Shown here: positions 60,347-64,000 of the stretch, piece by piece
Layout of the letters: each line of letters begins with the position of its first letter
Position numbering within the stretch: the stretch's first letter is position 1
NCBI GenBank assembly: GCA_036245805.1
Contig: BTRK01000002.1
Location: 17,539,067-17,603,066 of the forward strand
Direction of reading: 5' to 3'
From: Pristionchus mayeri
Lineage: Eukaryota; Nematoda; Chromadorea; Rhabditida; Neodiplogasteridae
DNA length: 64,000 bases
Notes under the pieces: model-generated
What the model saw: only the letters and a program-made list of their open reading frames with translations
The model's database searches: none
What the model was told of the DNA's origin: nothing
Position numbers and translations under genes: made by a program

Positions 60347-63300
60347 CTGCTTTAGATGTTCTTTCGAATAACGTGAAGACGAGTAATCGCAGAGATAGAG
60401 AGCCTCTAAATTCGGATTCTACGGCTCCCGTTCTTCATTATTTTCATTCGATATCGTTCAATATGCCCTCATAAAGCTTGCAAACTCTACGCTATTACTC
60501 ATTCTCGAACAGTCTCTGTATGCCCTGCTTTAGATGTTCTTTCGAATAACGTGAAGACGAGTAATCGCAGAGATAGAGAGCCTCTAAATTCGGATTCTAC
60601 GGCTCCCGTTCTTCATTATTTTCATTCGATATCGTTCAATATGCCCTCGTAAAGCTTGCAAACTCTACGCTATTACTCATTCTCGAACAGTCTCTGTATG
60701 CCCTGCTTTAGATGTTCTTTCGAATAACGTGAAGACGAGTAATCGCAGAGATAGAGAGCCTCTAAATTCGGATTCTACGGCTCCCGTTCTTCATTATTTT
60801 CATTCGATATCGTTCAATATGCCCTCGTAAAGCTTGCAAACTCTACGCTATTACTCATTCTCGAACAGTCTCTGTATGCCCTGCTTTAGATGTTCTTTCG
60901 AATAACGTGAAGACGAGTAATCGCAGAGATAGAGAGCCTCTAAATTCGGATTCTACGGCTCCCGTTCTTCATTATTTTCATTCGATATCGTTCAATATGC
61001 CCTCGTAAAGCTTGCAAACTCTACGCTATTACTCATTCTCGAACAGTCTCTGTATGCCCTGCTTTAGATGTTCTTTCGAATAACGTGAAGACGAGTAATC
61101 GCAGAGATAGAGAGCCTCTAAATTCGGATTCTACGGCTCCCGTTCTTCATTATTTTCATTCGATATCGTTCAATATGCCCTCGTAAAGCTTGCAAACTCT
61201 ACGCTATTACTCATTCTCGAACAGTCTCTGTATGCCCTGCTTTAGATGTTCTTTCGAATAACGTGAAGACGAGTAATCGCAGAGATAGAGAGCCTCTAAA
61301 TTCGGATTCTACGGCTCCCGTTCTTCATTATTTTCATTCGATATCGTTCAATATGCCCTCATAAAGCTTGCAAACTCTACGCTATTACTCATTCTCGAAC
61401 AGTCTCTGTATGCCCTGCTTTAGATGTTCTTTCGAATAACGTGAAGACGAGTAATCGCAGAGATAGAGAGCCTCTAAATTCGGATTCTACGGCTCCCGTT
61501 CTTCATTATTTTCATTCGATATCGTTCAATATGCCCTCGTAAAGCTTGCAAACTCTACGCTATTACTCATTCTCGAACAGTCTCTGTATGCCCTGCTTTA
61601 GATGTTCTTTCGAATAACGTGAAGACGAGTAATCGCAGAGATAGAGAGCCTCTAAATTCGGATTCTACGGCTCCCGTTCTTCATTATTTTCATTCGATAT
61701 CGTTCAATATGCCCTCGTAAAGCTTGCAAACTCTACGCTATTACTCATTCTCGAACAGTCTCTGTATGCCCTGCTTTAGATGTTCTTTCGAATAACGTGA
61801 AGACGAGTAATCGCAGAGATAGAGAGCCTCTAAATTCGGATTCTACGGCTCCCGTTCTTCATTATTTTCATTCGATATCGTTCAATATGCCCTCGTAAAG
61901 CTTGCAAACTCTACGCTATTACTCATTCTCGAACAGTCTCTGTATGCCCTGCTTTAGATGTTCTTTCGAATAACGTGAAGACGAGTAATCGCAGAGATAG
62001 AGAGCCTCTAAATTCGGATTCTACGGCTCCCGTTCTTCATTATTTTCATTCGATATCGTTCAATATGCCCTCGTAAAGCTTGCAAACTCTACGCTATTAC
62101 TCATTCTCGAACAGTCTCTGTATGCCCTGCTTTAGATGTTCTTTCGAATAACGTGAAGACGAGTAATCGCAGAGATAGAGAGCCTCTAAATTCGGATTCT
62201 ACGGCTCCCGTTCTTCATTATTTTCATTCGATATCGTTCAATATGCCCTCATAAAGCTTGCAAACTCTACGCTATTACTCATTCTCGAACAGTCTCTGTA
62301 TGCCCTGCTTTAGATGTTCTTTCGAATAACATGAAGACGAGTAATCGCAGAGATAGAGAGCCTCTAAATTCGGATTCTACGGCTCCCGTTCTTCATTATT
62401 TTCATTCGATATCGTTCAATATGCCCTCGTAAAGCTTGCAAACCCTACGCTATTACTCATTCTCGAACAGTCTCTGTATGCCCTGCTTTAGATGTTCTTT
62501 CGAATAACGTGAAGACGAGTAATCGCAGAGATAGAGAGCCTCTAAATTCGGATTCTACTGCTCCCGTTCTTCATTATTTTCATTCGATATCGTTCAATAT
62601 GCCCTCGTAAAGCTTGCAAACTCTACGCTATTACTCATTCTCGAACAGTCTCTGTATACCCTGCTTTAGATGTTCTTTCGAATAACGTGAAGACGAGTAA
62701 TCGCAGAGATAGAGAGCCTCTAAATTCGGATTCTACGGCTCCCGTTCTTCATTATTTTCATTCGATATCGTTCAATATGCCCTCGTAAAGCTTGCAAACT
62801 CTACGCTATTACTCATTCTCGAACAGTCTCTGTATGCCCTGCTTTAGATGTTCTTTCGAATAACGTGAAGACGAGTAATCGCAGAGATAGAGAGCCTCTA
62901 AATTCGGATTCTACGGCTCCCGTTCTTCATTATTTTCATTCGATATCGTTCAATATGCCCTCGTAAAGCTTGCAAACTCTACGCTATTACTCATTCTCGA
63001 ACAGTCTCTGTATGCCCTGCTTTAGATGTTATTTCGAATAACGTGAAGACGAGTAATCGCAGAGATAGAGAGCCTCTAAATTCGGATTCTACGGCTCCCG
63101 TTCTTCATTATTTTCATTCGATATCGTTCAATATGCCCTCGTAAAGCTTGCAAACTCTACGCTATTACTCATTCTCGAACAGTCTCTGTATGCCCTGCTT
63201 TAGATGTTCTTTCGAATAACGTGAAGACGAGTAATCGCAGAGATAGAGAGTTTCTAAATTCGGATTCTACGGCTCCCGTTCTTCATTATTTTCATTCGAT

Positions 63301-64000
63301 ATCGTTCAATATGCCCTCGTAAAGCTTGCAAACTCTACGCTATTACTCATTCTCGAACAGTCTCTGTATGCCCTGCTTTAGATGTTATTTCGAATAACGT
63401 GAAGACGAGTAATCGCAGAGATAGAGAGCCCCTAAATTCGGATTCTACGGCTCCCGTTCTTCATTATTTTCATTCGATATCGTTCAATATGCCCTCGTAA
63501 AGCTTGCAAACTCTACGCTATTACTCATTCTCGAACAGTCTCTGTATGCCCTGCTTTAGATGTTCTTTCGAATAACGTGAAGACGAGTAATCGCAGAGAT
63601 AGAGAGCCTCTAAATTCGGATTCTACGGCTCCCGTTCTTCATTATTTTCATTCGATATCGTTCAATATGCCCTCGTAAAGCTTGCAAACTCTACGCTATT
63701 ACTCATTCTCGAACAGTCTCTGTATGCCCTGCTTTAGATGTTCTTTCGAATAACGTGAAGACGAGTAATCGCAGAGATAGAGAGCCTCTAAATTCGGATT
63801 CTACGGCTCCCGTTCTTCATTATTTTCATTCGATATCGTTCAATATGCCCTCGTAAAGCTTGCAAACTCTACGCTATTACTCATTCTCGAACAGTCTCTG
63901 TATACCCTGCTTTAGATGTTCTTTCGAATAACGTGAAGACGAGTAATCGCAGAGATAGAGAGCCTCTAAATTCGGATTCTACGGCTCCCGTTCTTCATTA
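60347..64000. repeat. 178-bp satellite array, block 2 (~20 copies, runs off the window)
   Basis: This is the same monomer and orientation as block 1, continuing after the foldback insertion. A variant GCCCTCATAAAG recurs at 60471, 61361 and 62251, exactly five monomers (890 bp) apart, which indicates a higher-order repeat. The array continues beyond the window end. Confidence 0.97.

Noticed and set aside
49413..64000. CRISPR-like array of regular repeats
   Set aside because: Units are contiguous 178-bp tandem monomers without unique spacers, in a eukaryotic genome, so this is satellite DNA.

Overview
The window looks like nuclear DNA of a nematode. Most introns are 35-60 nt with a tttcag-type 3' end. 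Several start codons sit directly behind a tttcag acceptor, the usual layout for spliced-leader trans-splicing. The gene content includes nematode-restricted families: an Sre chemoreceptor, an Str-type chemoreceptor and a transthyretin-like secreted protein. The GC-rich, many-exon genes would suit a diplogastrid such as Pristionchus, but that genus call is inference. All CDS spans below run from first to last codon and include introns.

Layout. 0.2-4.4 kb: two convergent chemoreceptor genes (Sre on +, Str-type on -). 5.1-6.0 kb: a small secreted, cysteine-rich, dibasic-cleaved peptide precursor built from two duplicated exons. 6.3-16.3 kb: a divergent importin-5 (importin beta-3) paralog whose coding sequence is split by a 4,681-bp Tc1/mariner-type transposon with TA target duplications and ~790-bp inverted repeats. 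Besides a frame-broken transposase, the element carries a second, divergently transcribed multi-exon gene of unknown function. 16.6-18.2 kb: an unrecognised type II membrane glycoprotein. 19.9-28.0 kb: a full-length P-glycoprotein (ABCB). 28-31 kb: no gene seen. 31.1-38.1 kb: a C2H2 zinc-finger gene with a CR1/Jockey-like LINE in one intron and the heptamer TACGGTA/TACCGTA repeated in its introns. 39.3-45.1 kb: a large unrecognised, probably nuclear, acidic-tailed protein gene hosting a 901-bp mariner-type MITE and a 394-bp foldback element in introns. 45.3-46.4 kb: tRNA-Thr(AGT), a transthyretin-like gene and tRNA-Arg(ACG). 47.3-47.8 kb: a tyrosine-recombinase fragment. 47.9-49.4 kb: a 163-bp satellite with a MITE inserted. 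49.4-64.0 kb: about 75 copies of a 178-bp satellite interrupted by a 1,168-bp foldback transposon.

The genes do not form a pathway. The left part is ordinary gene-dense nematode chromosome. From ~10 kb on, at least six different transposable-element types occur, and the right quarter is satellite DNA. The strongest candidates for something undescribed are the two-gene Tc1/mariner element (10088-14768), the two-module cysteine-rich peptide precursor (5116-5964) and the intron-confined TACGGTA motif. The importin-like gene carries several independent lesions, so it is annotated as a probable pseudogene in this haplotype.
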